DNA from: Pseudomonas mendocina
GTDB taxonomy: Bacteria > Pseudomonadota > Gammaproteobacteria > Pseudomonadales > Pseudomonadaceae
NCBI GenBank assembly: GCA_037482215.1
Contig: CP148074.1
Location: 744,001 to 808,000 of the forward strand
Direction of reading: 5' to 3'
DNA: 64,000 bases
Part shown: one piece after another, positions 42,808-50,879 of the stretch
How the letters are laid out: each line of letters begins with the position of its first letter
How positions within the stretch are numbered: position 1 is the first letter of the stretch
Notes under the pieces: generated by a model
The model's input: the letters and a program-made list of their open reading frames with translations, nothing else
Database searches by the model: none
What the model was told of the DNA's origin: nothing
Program-made: the position numbers and the translations under genes

Positions 42808-43506
42808 TTACCAGGGGAGCTCGGTATCCTGGTAGTCGACGAACGCACAGTGGTTACGTCCGATGTGCGAGGTAATGACCTGAACGATGCCCTGAGCGCT
42901 TTGTTCAACACTCAGTGTAGCGTTTGGCCCTCCCATATCCGTTCGTACCCAGCCGGGGTGAATGGCCAGCAAGCTCCAGGGCAGTTGCTCAAACGTGCTG
43001 CTCCAGCTCAGCAGAAGGCTGTTTAAGGCGGCCTTGCTCGCACCATAGAGTGGCATTGCCTGGGCATGGTTAAGTTGTAAGCTGCCCATTTGCGAGCTGG
43101 TGAACCCGATTACACCACCTTCTGTAATGGAGGATGTGAGCTGCTGGGCAAGTGCTACAGGGGCCACGGCATTGACCTGAAACAAAGCACCGATTTCGCT
43201 TGCATCAGCTTGTTTCGGGTCCTGGTGTGCCGGGCCATAAACCCCAGCATTAAGCAGAGCAGCTTGCAGCTTCTGCTCATCCAGCGCCTGTTTGATCACG
43301 TGCGCGGCATCCGCTTGGAGCAGGTCGCACTCAATCAGTTGAATCTGGCTTTCGTATTGTCTGGCCAGTGCAGTCAGCTGAGGGCTGTTGTGCAGTGAGC
43401 GGGCCACTGCGTGCACCGTCCAACCTGCGTCAACAAACGCTTTACTCAGACCAAGGCCAATACCTCGGGATGCACCAACTATCAGAATTTGGGGGGGAGA
43501 CGCCAT
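42808..43506 (-). CDS. short-chain dehydrogenase/reductase
   Basis: A 232-residue NAD(P)-dependent oxidoreductase. The N-terminal GASRGIGLG cofactor loop is at about residues 12-20, an NAG-like segment (LLNAGVYG) in the middle, and the catalytic YGASK motif about two-thirds along. The sequence resembles the C-factor/CsgA-like group of SDRs. Substrate unknown. The start is ATG 43506, with 57 bp to the DUF606 gene downstream. Confidence 0.88.
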   Translation of the reverse strand: MASPPQILIVGASRGIGLGLSKAFVDAGWTVHAVARSLHNSPQLTALARQYESQIQLIECDLLQADAAHVIKQALDEQKLQAALLNAGVYGPAHQDPKQADASEIGALFQVNAVAPVALAQQLTSSITEGGVIGFTSSQMGSLQLNHAQAMPLYGASKAALNSLLLSWSSTFEQLPWSLLAIHPGWVRTDMGGPNATLSVEQSAQGIVQVITSHIGRNHCAFVDYQDTELPW

Positions 43507-43741
43507 GTTGTAACTCCTTGAGAGCGGGGTTCACACGTTGATTCTACTCAGTGCCGAAAAGGCGGTTATCTGCTTGTCGTCGATTTCTTTGGGGGACTTA
43601 TACCCTCATGGCCAAGCTTGGTGGGCGGTTGGCATAACAACGTGTGGAACTAAGGTATAAATCCGGTCTATCTGCTTATACCGTGGTGTATGGGGATAGT
43701 TCGATGGATGTGTATTAAGGGATTAAGGAGCGTGTGGCGTT

Positions 43742-44344
43742 ATGGAAAAACTGTTGACCTCATTTGTAATTGGTTTAGCACTAGCGTTTTCTGCTTTGCC
43801 GTCATTGGCGCTTGACCAGCAGGAGAGGCCTCAGCACTGGGGAACACTGGTCAGTGAGACGCACAATTTCTACCAAATGAGCCCTTGGGTGTTTCGCAGT
43901 GAACAACCCAGCGCTGCTCTGGTTGAGCAGTTAAAGGCGCACGAGATCTCCGTGGTCATTAATTTACGCTCCCGTGACAAGGACAAGGAGGTGCTTTCTT
44001 CTGATGAGTTCAGGCGAGTGCATATTCCTATCCACACTTGGGCTATCTCTCGGGATGACTTGCTTCGCGTCATGAAGGCCATGCGCGACGCGCAGGTGGC
44101 CAATGAAAAGGTGCTGATTCACTGTTACCACGGTTCGGATCGAACCGGTGCCAGTGTTGCCATGTACAGGATCATCTTCGAGGGTTGGTCGATTGAGGAT
44201 GCTCTCAGAGAGATGAAAAAAGGCGGTTATGGCTTCCATCCGATCTGGATCAATATCGAGCGGCTGTTTACCGCCGAGAACGTGGATTGGATTCGACAAC
44301 AGTTGAGCGTGAGGTCGACTGCACAGGTTAAGGCTCAACCGTAA
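43742..44344 (+). CDS. exported dual-specificity/tyrosine phosphatase
   Basis: A 200-residue protein with a signal peptide (about 1-24) and a cysteine phosphatase domain carrying the P-loop HCYHGSDRTG (Cys128, Arg134). An upstream loop contains an Asp (around DKDKEVLSSD) that may be the general acid. Exported CX5R phosphatases occur in Pseudomonas (TpbA-like proteins that act on periplasmic domains and c-di-GMP pathways). This gene resembles TpbA in size and layout, but I cannot prove orthology. An AAGGAG lies 11 nt before the ATG. Confidence 0.85.
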   Translation: MEKLLTSFVIGLALAFSALPSLALDQQERPQHWGTLVSETHNFYQMSPWVFRSEQPSAALVEQLKAHEISVVINLRSRDKDKEVLSSDEFRRVHIPIHTWAISRDDLLRVMKAMRDAQVANEKVLIHCYHGSDRTGASVAMYRIIFEGWSIEDALREMKKGGYGFHPIWINIERLFTAENVDWIRQQLSVRSTAQVKAQP

Positions 44345-44364
44345 ACGTGCAGTCAATACGGCAG

Positions 44365-44898
44365 TTATCTGTTGCTTTGTGCATTCTCACAGCTAGGTTT
44401 ATTCGTAAACGTCCTAGACACATCCACCGCCCCTAAGTGTTCCAAAGTGCGGCGGCCGATAAGTACGGGGTAGAGCATTTTCCCGCGGTTTTTTAGGGAG
44501 AACTGTTCGTTGTAGACCTGATTGCCAATACACAGGCTCATGACCACCACCGGGCGACGTTCGGAGCCGCCAGCACCTCGGACTTTGACGTTGCGTTCTA
44601 CCCGGCGCTCGAAGGGGATGCTTACGTCTTCGCCGGTTTTGCTGTCTTTAACCTCGACATTGAAGCGTACCCAGTGCTCGCCGTTCTTTTCGAAGCGTTC
44701 CAAGTCTTTAGCATCCATGGAGGAGGTCAGGGCTCCGGTATCCAGCTTGATCTTCAAGGTGACTTTTTCCGGCATCAGCTGGCCTTCTTCAATCCAGCCA
44801 AAAACCTTTGTCGGCTTTTCCGCCGCCGCCAGACACAGTGGTGCCATCAGCAGTGACAGCGCCAATACGGCAATACGTTTGCATAAGGTGTGAGTCAT
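44365..44898 (-). CDS. exported retropepsin-like (PF05618, RimB-related) protease
   Basis: A 177-residue protein with a signal peptide (about 1-25). The mature domain has the clan AA motif KLDTGALTSSM, a central FNVEVKDSK segment and a C-terminal LIGRRTLEHLGAVDV, matching the family once called ATP-dependent zinc proteases. RimB, a cytosolic member, removes poly-glutamate from ribosomal S6; the signal peptide here implies a periplasmic paralogue with another substrate. Start: ATG 44898 with AAGGA 7 nt upstream. Confidence 0.85.
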   Translation of the reverse strand: MTHTLCKRIAVLALSLLMAPLCLAAAEKPTKVFGWIEEGQLMPEKVTLKIKLDTGALTSSMDAKDLERFEKNGEHWVRFNVEVKDSKTGEDVSIPFERRVERNVKVRGAGGSERRPVVVMSLCIGNQVYNEQFSLKNRGKMLYPVLIGRRTLEHLGAVDVSRTFTNKPSCENAQSNR

Positions 44899-45069
44899 AA
44901 CCGATTCCTTAGTAAGAGCGTTCCGCACTCTGCACTGTTAGACGTGAAGAAATCGTTAAGGTGCGAAGAGACGACTGGTTTTATAAATAACGATTTATTC
45001 ACACTTGCCCGGCTAATCTCGCCGCGCCCCAACGGGCAAATTCACTCAGGTCGTAAGTGAGGGGCGGAA

Positions 45070-45933
45070 ATGGGGCGTGGATTGAAACAGTGGTGGTGGA
45101 AAGGGTTGGGACTGTTTGTCCTGCTTGTGCTGGCAATTGGTGCCTACCCAGCCTGGCGACACCTGCATCCTGTTTCCGCCGCTGATGGGTGGGCTTACAA
45201 GGTATTTGCCGACAAGATTCCCATGGTCAGTGCCTTGGCTATGGATGAGCGAGTGGGGTTGTACCTAAGCCAGGAGTTCACCAGCCAGCGCGGCAAGATC
45301 CTGTTGCGCAAACCCAATGGTGAGATGAGTGAGGTGCTGACCGGGCTTTCTAAGCCTGATGGTTTAGTCATGTTCAACGGCTCTCTGATCGTTGGGCAAG
45401 AAGGGGGTGCCTTACCGCTGCTGCTGGATCAGAGTGGTAACGTGCAGAAGCTGTTTGATGCCGACAGTATTGAAGGTGTGGCGACCGATGGGCGTCTCCT
45501 CTATGCCATTGAAGATCGCAAGCAAGATGGGCGCTTGTTCAGTTACGACCCGCAAACGGCTGAAGTGAAGGTCCTGCGCGAAGGGCTGGTTCAGGGTGAG
45601 GGGATTGCAGCCTGTACGGACGGCGCGATTTATTACACTGAGAAGACCCATGGTCTGGTGAAACGTTGGAACCCGGACGGTAACGACTCCGTGGTGGCCA
45701 GCGGTCTGAATGCTCCGGGTTATGTGGAGTGTTCGAGTGATGGCTTGTGGATAACGGAAGATGCCACCCATGGTGCCCGCCTGTTGTTGCTGGGGGCAGA
45801 TGGGAAGCTGCTGACGGTGCTGACTCACCTGCGTTCTGCGCAGACCATTATTGAGCTTGAAACCGGCCACTACCTGCTGTCTGAGCAGGGGCGTGGACGG
45901 ATTCTGGACGTTTTCCGCAGCCCCAGCGCCTAA
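45070..45933 (+). CDS. membrane-anchored six-bladed beta-propeller (SMP-30/strictosidine-synthase-like)
   Basis: A 287-residue protein with an N-terminal membrane anchor (about 12-30), then repeated beta-blade motifs (for example SKPDGLVMFNGSLIV, SIEGVATDGRLLYAIED, GEGIAACTDGAIYYTE). This is the pattern of SMP-30/gluconolactonase or NHL-type propellers. Catalytic metal ligands could not be assigned with confidence, so an enzyme is not claimed. The gene starts at ATG 45070 and is convergent with the acetyltransferase gene. Confidence 0.75.
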   Translation: MGRGLKQWWWKGLGLFVLLVLAIGAYPAWRHLHPVSAADGWAYKVFADKIPMVSALAMDERVGLYLSQEFTSQRGKILLRKPNGEMSEVLTGLSKPDGLVMFNGSLIVGQEGGALPLLLDQSGNVQKLFDADSIEGVATDGRLLYAIEDRKQDGRLFSYDPQTAEVKVLREGLVQGEGIAACTDGAIYYTEKTHGLVKRWNPDGNDSVVASGLNAPGYVECSSDGLWITEDATHGARLLLLGADGKLLTVLTHLRSAQTIIELETGHYLLSEQGRGRILDVFRSPSA

Positions 45934-45948
45934 TGCTGCTGCGCTGAT

Positions 45949-46434
45949 TCAGAGGGTTTTGCTGAACTGGATCAGCGCGACGCGCTCATCGCCCCGGCTA
46001 CGTTCTGTGACCGCCACAGGGCTGTACCCCATCTTGGGATACAGCAGCAGGCCAGCGCTGTTGCCGTTAAAGCAGGACACCCGCAGTTGTTTGGCGTGGT
46101 AATGCTGCTGAGCCAGTTGTTCCATCACCTCAATCAGATACTGGGCCACGCCTTTGCCTCTAGCCCAAGGGGCGATCATTAGATTGCCCAGGGCGCAGTA
46201 GCCGTCGTATTGCCATTGGAAGAAGTTGGAAAACCCGGCGACTTTACCGTCGACCAGTGCCACGGTGCAGTCACGACGTTCAGCCATTGTGGCGGCCAGT
46301 TGGCCGATGGTCAGCGGCCAATGCCCTTTGGGGTAGCTGTAGAAGAGTTCGTCCGCGTTTTGCACAAAAGCGATAACGTCTTCAAGGTCGCTGGCGTTTA
46401 CGGGGCGATGGCTGAAGTGCGGGTTATGGCTCAT
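45949..46434 (-). CDS. GNAT family N-acetyltransferase
   Basis: A 161-residue acetyltransferase. The acetyl-CoA binding motif is visible as LMIAPWARGKGVAQYLIEVM, in parts PWARGKGVAQYL, and a later RVSCFNGNSAGLLLYPKMGY, in parts NSAGLLLYPKMGY. Substrate unknown. It lies 10 bp downstream of two DUF4136 lipoprotein genes on the same strand, so the three are probably one operon. Confidence 0.9.
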   Translation of the reverse strand: MSHNPHFSHRPVNASDLEDVIAFVQNADELFYSYPKGHWPLTIGQLAATMAERRDCTVALVDGKVAGFSNFFQWQYDGYCALGNLMIAPWARGKGVAQYLIEVMEQLAQQHYHAKQLRVSCFNGNSAGLLLYPKMGYSPVAVTERSRGDERVALIQFSKTL

Positions 46435-46444
46435 TGCAGTGTCC

Positions 46445-46999
46445 TTAACGTGGTGGGTATTGGCTCAGTACGTCTGTGACTGCTTTGCGAATGGCTGCGC
46501 TGCGCTCGGCAGGGCCGGGTTGGTTGTTACGCAGCACTTCTTGTGTGCTGCCACGCCAGACTAGTTTGCCGTCCTTGCCATCGAAGAGATCAATTTGCAG
46601 GGTGCCGACCTGGTAATCCAAGGTGCGGGTTTCAACGTAGCCGGTTCCGCCCCAGTATCCCCATGGGTAGCCCCAGCCTGCATTGCTACTGGTGATCTGC
46701 TCCTGACGGTTATCCACAATAACCCAAGCTTGTACCTTGAGGTCGGCACTGCTGCCTTGTGTCGCAGGGCGCAGGCCCCGCTGTTCAAGTTGCTCGTTGA
46801 CGGCGTACTGGATGCGTTGGCTGGTCAGATCACTGGTGAGGCGAGGGTCGGTCGGTTTGAACTGCACCGGGGTTTCAGCCCAGCTGAAGCTGCGGTAGGC
46901 GGCAAAATCACGGTTTGGATCAAAATCGCGTTCCAGCTGCAGGTTTTGGCAGGCACTGAGTAATAGAACAAAGGGAAGAAGCAGTAGCGACTTGCCCAT
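46445..46999 (-). CDS. DUF4136 lipoprotein (copy A)
   Basis: A 184-residue lipoprotein with lipobox LSAC (Cys17; Gln at +2 predicts outer-membrane sorting). The mature part has the DUF4136 pattern: FAAYRSFSWAE near the start, an IQYAVNEQLEQRGL helix, DLKVQAWV, and a final LYDGKDGKLVWRG-type strand. Function unknown. It is a tandem paralogue of the next gene, 15 bp away. Confidence 0.85.
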   Translation of the reverse strand: MGKSLLLLPFVLLLSACQNLQLERDFDPNRDFAAYRSFSWAETPVQFKPTDPRLTSDLTSQRIQYAVNEQLEQRGLRPATQGSSADLKVQAWVIVDNRQEQITSSNAGWGYPWGYWGGTGYVETRTLDYQVGTLQIDLFDGKDGKLVWRGSTQEVLRNNQPGPAERSAAIRKAVTDVLSQYPPR

Positions 47000-47014
47000 G
47001 GCAGTCTCCTGATA

Positions 47015-47617
47015 TCAATAGGGGGGATAATCATCTAGCGCCAGTTTCACGGCTTGATGCAGCGTCTGGCTGCGCTGGTTTTTGTCAGCAAGGGATTCTG
47101 CGCTGGTGCTCCACAGTAACTGCTTGCTTGTACTGTCGTAGAACTCGATGCGCACCACCAGCACGTCTTCATGGTAAGTGCGTACTCGCGGGGCGCTGCC
47201 CCACATGCCATAGCGGTCACCGTAATAGTCATGGCCGTAGTAACCCCGACCATAGTAGCCACCGTAATCATCTACCACCTGACGCAGGCGTTGTTCCTGG
47301 CGCAGTTCGGTCTTGATCAATAGGTCGCTGGCAGCATCGCTTTGTTGCGGGCGAAGGCCGCGCTGGTCGAGGGCGTTGCTCACGGCTTGCTGAATGTCTT
47401 CTGAGCTGGCCCAGTTGGTTGCCGCTGGTAACTGCTGCCAACGCCAGCTGCGGTAGCGAGCGAAATCACGGGGAGTAGCCGGGTAGGCGCTGCGGTCTAG
47501 GTGCTGCGCGGCCGAGGCTGGCGCAGGTGGCAGCGGTTTACCGTCTGCCACATAAGGGTTCTGGCTCTGGCAGGCGGTCAGGCTGATCAGCAGTAATAAC
47601 GCACCGAGCAGTTTCAT
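47015..47617 (-). CDS. DUF4136 lipoprotein (copy B)
   Basis: A 200-residue lipoprotein with lipobox LTAC (Cys16). It shares the layout of copy A (FARYRSWRWQQ, IQQAVSNALDQRGL, EFYDSTSKQLLWS), so the pair is a tandem duplication, diverged. A Tyr/Gly-rich stretch (YGGYYGRGYYGHDYYG) in the middle is specific to this copy. First gene of the putative three-gene operon. Confidence 0.85.
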   Translation of the reverse strand: MKLLGALLLLISLTACQSQNPYVADGKPLPPAPASAAQHLDRSAYPATPRDFARYRSWRWQQLPAATNWASSEDIQQAVSNALDQRGLRPQQSDAASDLLIKTELRQEQRLRQVVDDYGGYYGRGYYGHDYYGDRYGMWGSAPRVRTYHEDVLVVRIEFYDSTSKQLLWSTSAESLADKNQRSQTLHQAVKLALDDYPPY

Positions 47618-47656
47618 TGCGGTTTCCTGCTGCCTATGGGCAGCGATTGGAATCAG

Positions 47657-48415
47657 TTATGAACGTTTAGTGGGTCGGCAAATCCAGTGCAGATACCGTC
47701 CAAGCCCGGCAAACGCCGGATGGCGACGGTGTGCCAGTTCCATCTCCAGCAGCTCGGACAGCTCAGCTTTGGCTTGAAAGGGCTGCGGCATATAGTCGTG
47801 GAAAACACGCACGCCACTTTGGCTTTCGATATGCCAATCGACCTCAAGTCTGGACGCCAGTTCACGTGGGTCGAGTGGTTTTTGCGGCGTCAGGCTCTGT
47901 TTTTCACCCGCATACTCTTCCTTGCGCAGTTTGCGGAAGTGGCCTTTGAGCAGGTTGCGGTAAATCAACGCATCTTTGTTATAGAACGCCAATGACAGCC
48001 AGCCTTCAGGCTTACACAGCTGGTGCAGTACCGGCAGGATGGTGTGAGGTTCGGCAAGCCATTCCAGAACAGCATGGCAGACCATCAGGTCGTACGGCTC
48101 GTGCAGCAGATCAGGCAGTTCTTGCCATGCCGCCTGAATAAACTGGGCCTGTTGACCGGCAGCGGCGAAGCGCTCGCGGGCACCTTGCAACATGGGCTCG
48201 GCCGGCTCCGTGACGGTGATGCTGTGCCCCTGTTGTGCCAGCCACAACGACATGTGGCCAAGACCTGCGCCAATATCCAAGACGCGCAGGGGGCGATCGG
48301 GCAGGGCTTCTTTAAGGTCTGCCTGCAAAACGGCGAGTCGGATTGCACCCTTGGCGCCACCGTAAATCTTCTCGGCAAAGCGTGTGGCAAGTTCGTCAAA
48401 GTGGCGATCAGACAT
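47657..48415 (-). CDS. cmoM: tRNA 5-carboxymethoxyuridine methyltransferase CmoM
   Basis: A 252-residue SAM-dependent methyltransferase. Family N-terminus SDRHFDELATRFAEKIYGG and SAM motif VLDIGAGLGHMSLWLA near residue 50. CmoM methylates 5-carboxymethoxyuridine at tRNA position 34. The start ATG 48415 begins this block and overlaps the MazG-like gene by 8 nt, so translation is coupled. An upstream in-frame start is inside that gene. Confidence 0.92.
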   Translation of the reverse strand: MSDRHFDELATRFAEKIYGGAKGAIRLAVLQADLKEALPDRPLRVLDIGAGLGHMSLWLAQQGHSITVTEPAEPMLQGARERFAAAGQQAQFIQAAWQELPDLLHEPYDLMVCHAVLEWLAEPHTILPVLHQLCKPEGWLSLAFYNKDALIYRNLLKGHFRKLRKEEYAGEKQSLTPQKPLDPRELASRLEVDWHIESQSGVRVFHDYMPQPFQAKAELSELLEMELAHRRHPAFAGLGRYLHWICRPTKRS

Positions 48416-48716
48416 GAGCAAAGCGCCTTTCACTGTCGGCCAGCTTGGCCCGTACAACTTCATTCATGTCCAGCCCAAGTTCGCTGCACAGGAGTAGGAG
48501 ATAGAGGACGATGTCACCGACTTCCTGGCCAGCATGGGCCAGTTTCTCAGCGGGTAACTGGCGTGACTGGTCTTCAGTCAGCCATTGGAAAATCTCCACC
48601 AGCTCGGCCATTTCCACGCTGGCGGCCATGGCCAGGTTTTTCGGGCTGTGAAACTGCTTCCAGTCGTTACGATCACGGATGGCATGCAGGCGTGCGGTTA
48701 GTTCACTGATATTCAT
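48408..48716 (-). CDS. MazG-like nucleotide pyrophosphohydrolase
   Basis: A 102-residue all-helical protein with the MazG/dCTPase metal motif: EMAELVEIFQW (ExxE) and EVGDIVLYLLLL (ExxD), which bind Mg. Such small members hydrolyse dCTP or modified nucleotides. The start is ATG 48716, which skips a less likely upstream codon. It is coupled to cmoM. Confidence 0.88.
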   Translation of the reverse strand: MNISELTARLHAIRDRNDWKQFHSPKNLAMAASVEMAELVEIFQWLTEDQSRQLPAEKLAHAGQEVGDIVLYLLLLCSELGLDMNEVVRAKLADSERRFAHV

Positions 48717-48748
48717 GGGCGCTCCAAGCAAGAGCGCATAGCTTCGGT

Positions 48749-48778
48749 CTTTGCCGACCTGTCTTCAAGTCGGCAAAG
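48749..48778 (-). terminator. hairpin between the secreted-protein gene and MazG-like gene
   Basis: A 10-bp perfect stem CTTTGCCGAC / GTCGGCAAAG with a 10-nt loop, 11 nt after the stop of the upstream leftward gene. No T-run. Confidence 0.5.
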
Positions 48779-48788
48779 CTCCTAACGT

Positions 48789-49541
48789 TTACGGGTAACC
48801 GCTTTCGTTCGGGTTGCTGGTGATCTCCATCACGCGCCATACGTTGGCGTACATGCTCTCTTGGGAGAAGGTGATGCGGCCTTTGCCTTTGTACAGGTTG
48901 ACCACGCGGGCAATGTCCTTGCCTTTAAAGTTAAAGGGAATCCATGCCTTGCCGGTTTGGTGCGAATAGGTGGCGGTCGGCGCGCCTAGCAGGGCGTTGA
49001 CCTCATCCATGCTCATGCCTTGGCGAACGTTGGAAAACGCACCCGTGCCGCTCACGCTGACGGTACGCGCCGGGGCTGCTGCCGCCGTGGTGTTGGCGGC
49101 AGGTTTGCCCTGGCCATTGCGATAAGCGTTGAGGTTCACACTGCCTGCTACGTAGGTTGAGGCACCTGCGCTCAAGCTGCTCGCTGCTTTCTGGCAGTGG
49201 CGATTCATTTTGCGGTTATTGGAGTTGGCAACCACTTCGTCCAGCACGGCTTTATAGCGGCCGTTACCAGAGCTGGCCAGCGCCTTACACACCCATGCCA
49301 AGGCATCGCTGGTGGTGTTGTCGGAGGCGTTGCGATAGCGCTGTAACAACACTTCGGCTGCTACGTCCAAGGTTTCAACATCGCGGTAGCTACTGTGGTA
49401 GATGCTTTGTGCTGCATCACGGATGGACACGGCACCACCTTGCACCAGTTGGTCCACGTAACGCTGGCCGGAAGGATCAAGGGCAAAGGTCGTTGCGCTG
49501 CTGCAGCACAGGGCTGAGGCGATAATCAGGCGTTTCAACAT
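48789..49541 (-). CDS. secreted protein with HEAT-like repeats and a BamE/SmpA-like C-terminal domain
   Basis: A 250-residue exported protein with signal peptide (about 1-21). Residues 25-130 are helical and may form HEAT-like repeats; an Ala/Thr-rich linker (about 145-165) follows. The C-terminal domain has FSNVRQGMSMDEVNALLGAP and IPFNFKGKDIARVVNLYKGKG, in parts VRQGMSMDEVNALLG, which resemble the BamE/SmpA-OmlA fold. It is probably periplasmic. I do not know its role. Start ATG 49541. Confidence 0.8.
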   Translation of the reverse strand: MLKRLIIASALCCSSATTFALDPSGQRYVDQLVQGGAVSIRDAAQSIYHSSYRDVETLDVAAEVLLQRYRNASDNTTSDALAWVCKALASSGNGRYKAVLDEVVANSNNRKMNRHCQKAASSLSAGASTYVAGSVNLNAYRNGQGKPAANTTAAAAPARTVSVSGTGAFSNVRQGMSMDEVNALLGAPTATYSHQTGKAWIPFNFKGKDIARVVNLYKGKGRITFSQESMYANVWRVMEITSNPNESGYP

Positions 49542-49901
49542 GGAGGGCTCGCTGGCTTATAGGTATTTGTTGGCAGGTGAGTCCGTAGTCGTCAGGTGTT
49601 CGTAACCCGACGAACGGTATTGGCGCCCGGAAAGATAAAGTCCGCGGAGCAAAACGCCAACACTTTAGGTGTGGACTTTCTCACTTTTTATCGCGATTTA
49701 GAGCCGTGTTCCACTCGTTCAGTCTTTTATTTGGTTCTATGGTGCAGTTTTAAGGCGGCTACCTCGCTGGCCTGTCTTGTTCGACAATGACCCAAGCTTC
49801 AAGAGGGCTGGCCCTGGGCCCAATGTGTAGCTTCGTCTTGGATTGGTTAAACTGTGATTCAGGTCACGAAAATAGCTAGCGGTAAATAAGAGGACTGCCT
49901 G
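49542..49901. other. intergenic region between secreted-protein gene and pirin gene
   Basis: No gene seen. It holds divergent promoters for the two flanking genes. A short palindrome GTTCGT-N6-ACGAAC (49598-49603 and 49610-49615) lies near the leftward start and could be an operator. Confidence 0.5.
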
Positions 49902-50840
49902 ATGAGCAACCGGGATGTTGAATGCCAGCTTTACACCTCTGCAGATTGTCCTGTGGTCGATGGTGTGCGCCAGATTTTGCGCATCCGTGCACGGGGAGCA
50001 ACTATTGGTGGTGGACTGAGTGTTAATCGGGTACTACCAGACTCACAGCGTAAGCTGATTGGGGCGTGGTGCTTTCTTGATCACGCAGGTCCTGCTGAGT
50101 TTGATGATGCTGAGGGCCTGGACGTTGGGCCGCATCCGCATAGCGGCTTGCAAACGTTTACCTGGATGATTCGTGGAGAAGGCTTGCACCGCGACAGCCT
50201 AGGTAACGAGCAGCTGATTCGTCCGGGACAGGTGAACCTGATGACGGCTGGCCGCGGCATTGTCCACACAGAGGAGTCTCCAGAGGGCGAACGCCATCTT
50301 CACGCCGCGCAGCTGTGGATCGCCTTGCCTAAGGCTGATAAAGACTGTGCCCCCGCGTTCGACCATTACCCAGATTTGCCTGTCTGGAGCGATAACGGCC
50401 TGCAATTCACCGTATTGGCTGGGACATTTGAAGGCCGTGAGGCGCCGACACGGATTTTCTCACCGCTGGTGGGCGTCGACCTGACCTGGCAGGCCACCGC
50501 CAGCAGTCAGCTTAAGTTGGAAAAAACGTTCGAGTACGGCGTTCTGGTGCTTGAAGGTTCTGTGCAAATCAACGGTGAGACCTTCGCGGCCAATGAGCTG
50601 GCGTTTGTCGGGCGCGGCCTGACTGAGATGGATGTGCAGGCCGAGCAGGGCGCCAGAGCGCTGCTGTTGGGCGGTGTGCCCTTCGACAGTCCGATTTACC
50701 TGTGGTGGAACTTTGTCGGGCACAGCAAGGAAGACATCCAGCAAGCACTGGCTGGCTGGAACAGTGAAAACACCGAGCGCTTTGGGCTTGTCCCTGGTTA
50801 CAAAGGTGAACGGCTAAAGGCCCCGCGCCTTCCGGATTGA
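49902..50840 (+). CDS. pirin family protein
   Basis: A 312-residue bicupin. Metal ligands expected in pirin are present in the first cupin: HPHSGLQTFTW (two His) and GIVHTEESPEG (His and Glu). The N-terminus RQILRIRARGATIGGGLSVNRVLP and the C-terminal domain (about 200-300) match the family. Some pirins are quercetin dioxygenase-like. It is 39 bp upstream of the FUSC pump operon on the same strand, so it may be the first gene of that operon or share its regulation. Confidence 0.93.
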   Translation: MSNRDVECQLYTSADCPVVDGVRQILRIRARGATIGGGLSVNRVLPDSQRKLIGAWCFLDHAGPAEFDDAEGLDVGPHPHSGLQTFTWMIRGEGLHRDSLGNEQLIRPGQVNLMTAGRGIVHTEESPEGERHLHAAQLWIALPKADKDCAPAFDHYPDLPVWSDNGLQFTVLAGTFEGREAPTRIFSPLVGVDLTWQATASSQLKLEKTFEYGVLVLEGSVQINGETFAANELAFVGRGLTEMDVQAEQGARALLLGGVPFDSPIYLWWNFVGHSKEDIQQALAGWNSENTERFGLVPGYKGERLKAPRLPD

Positions 50841-50879
50841 TCGCTCAGTCGACTTTCCGGACTCAGGGATCGAGATCCG

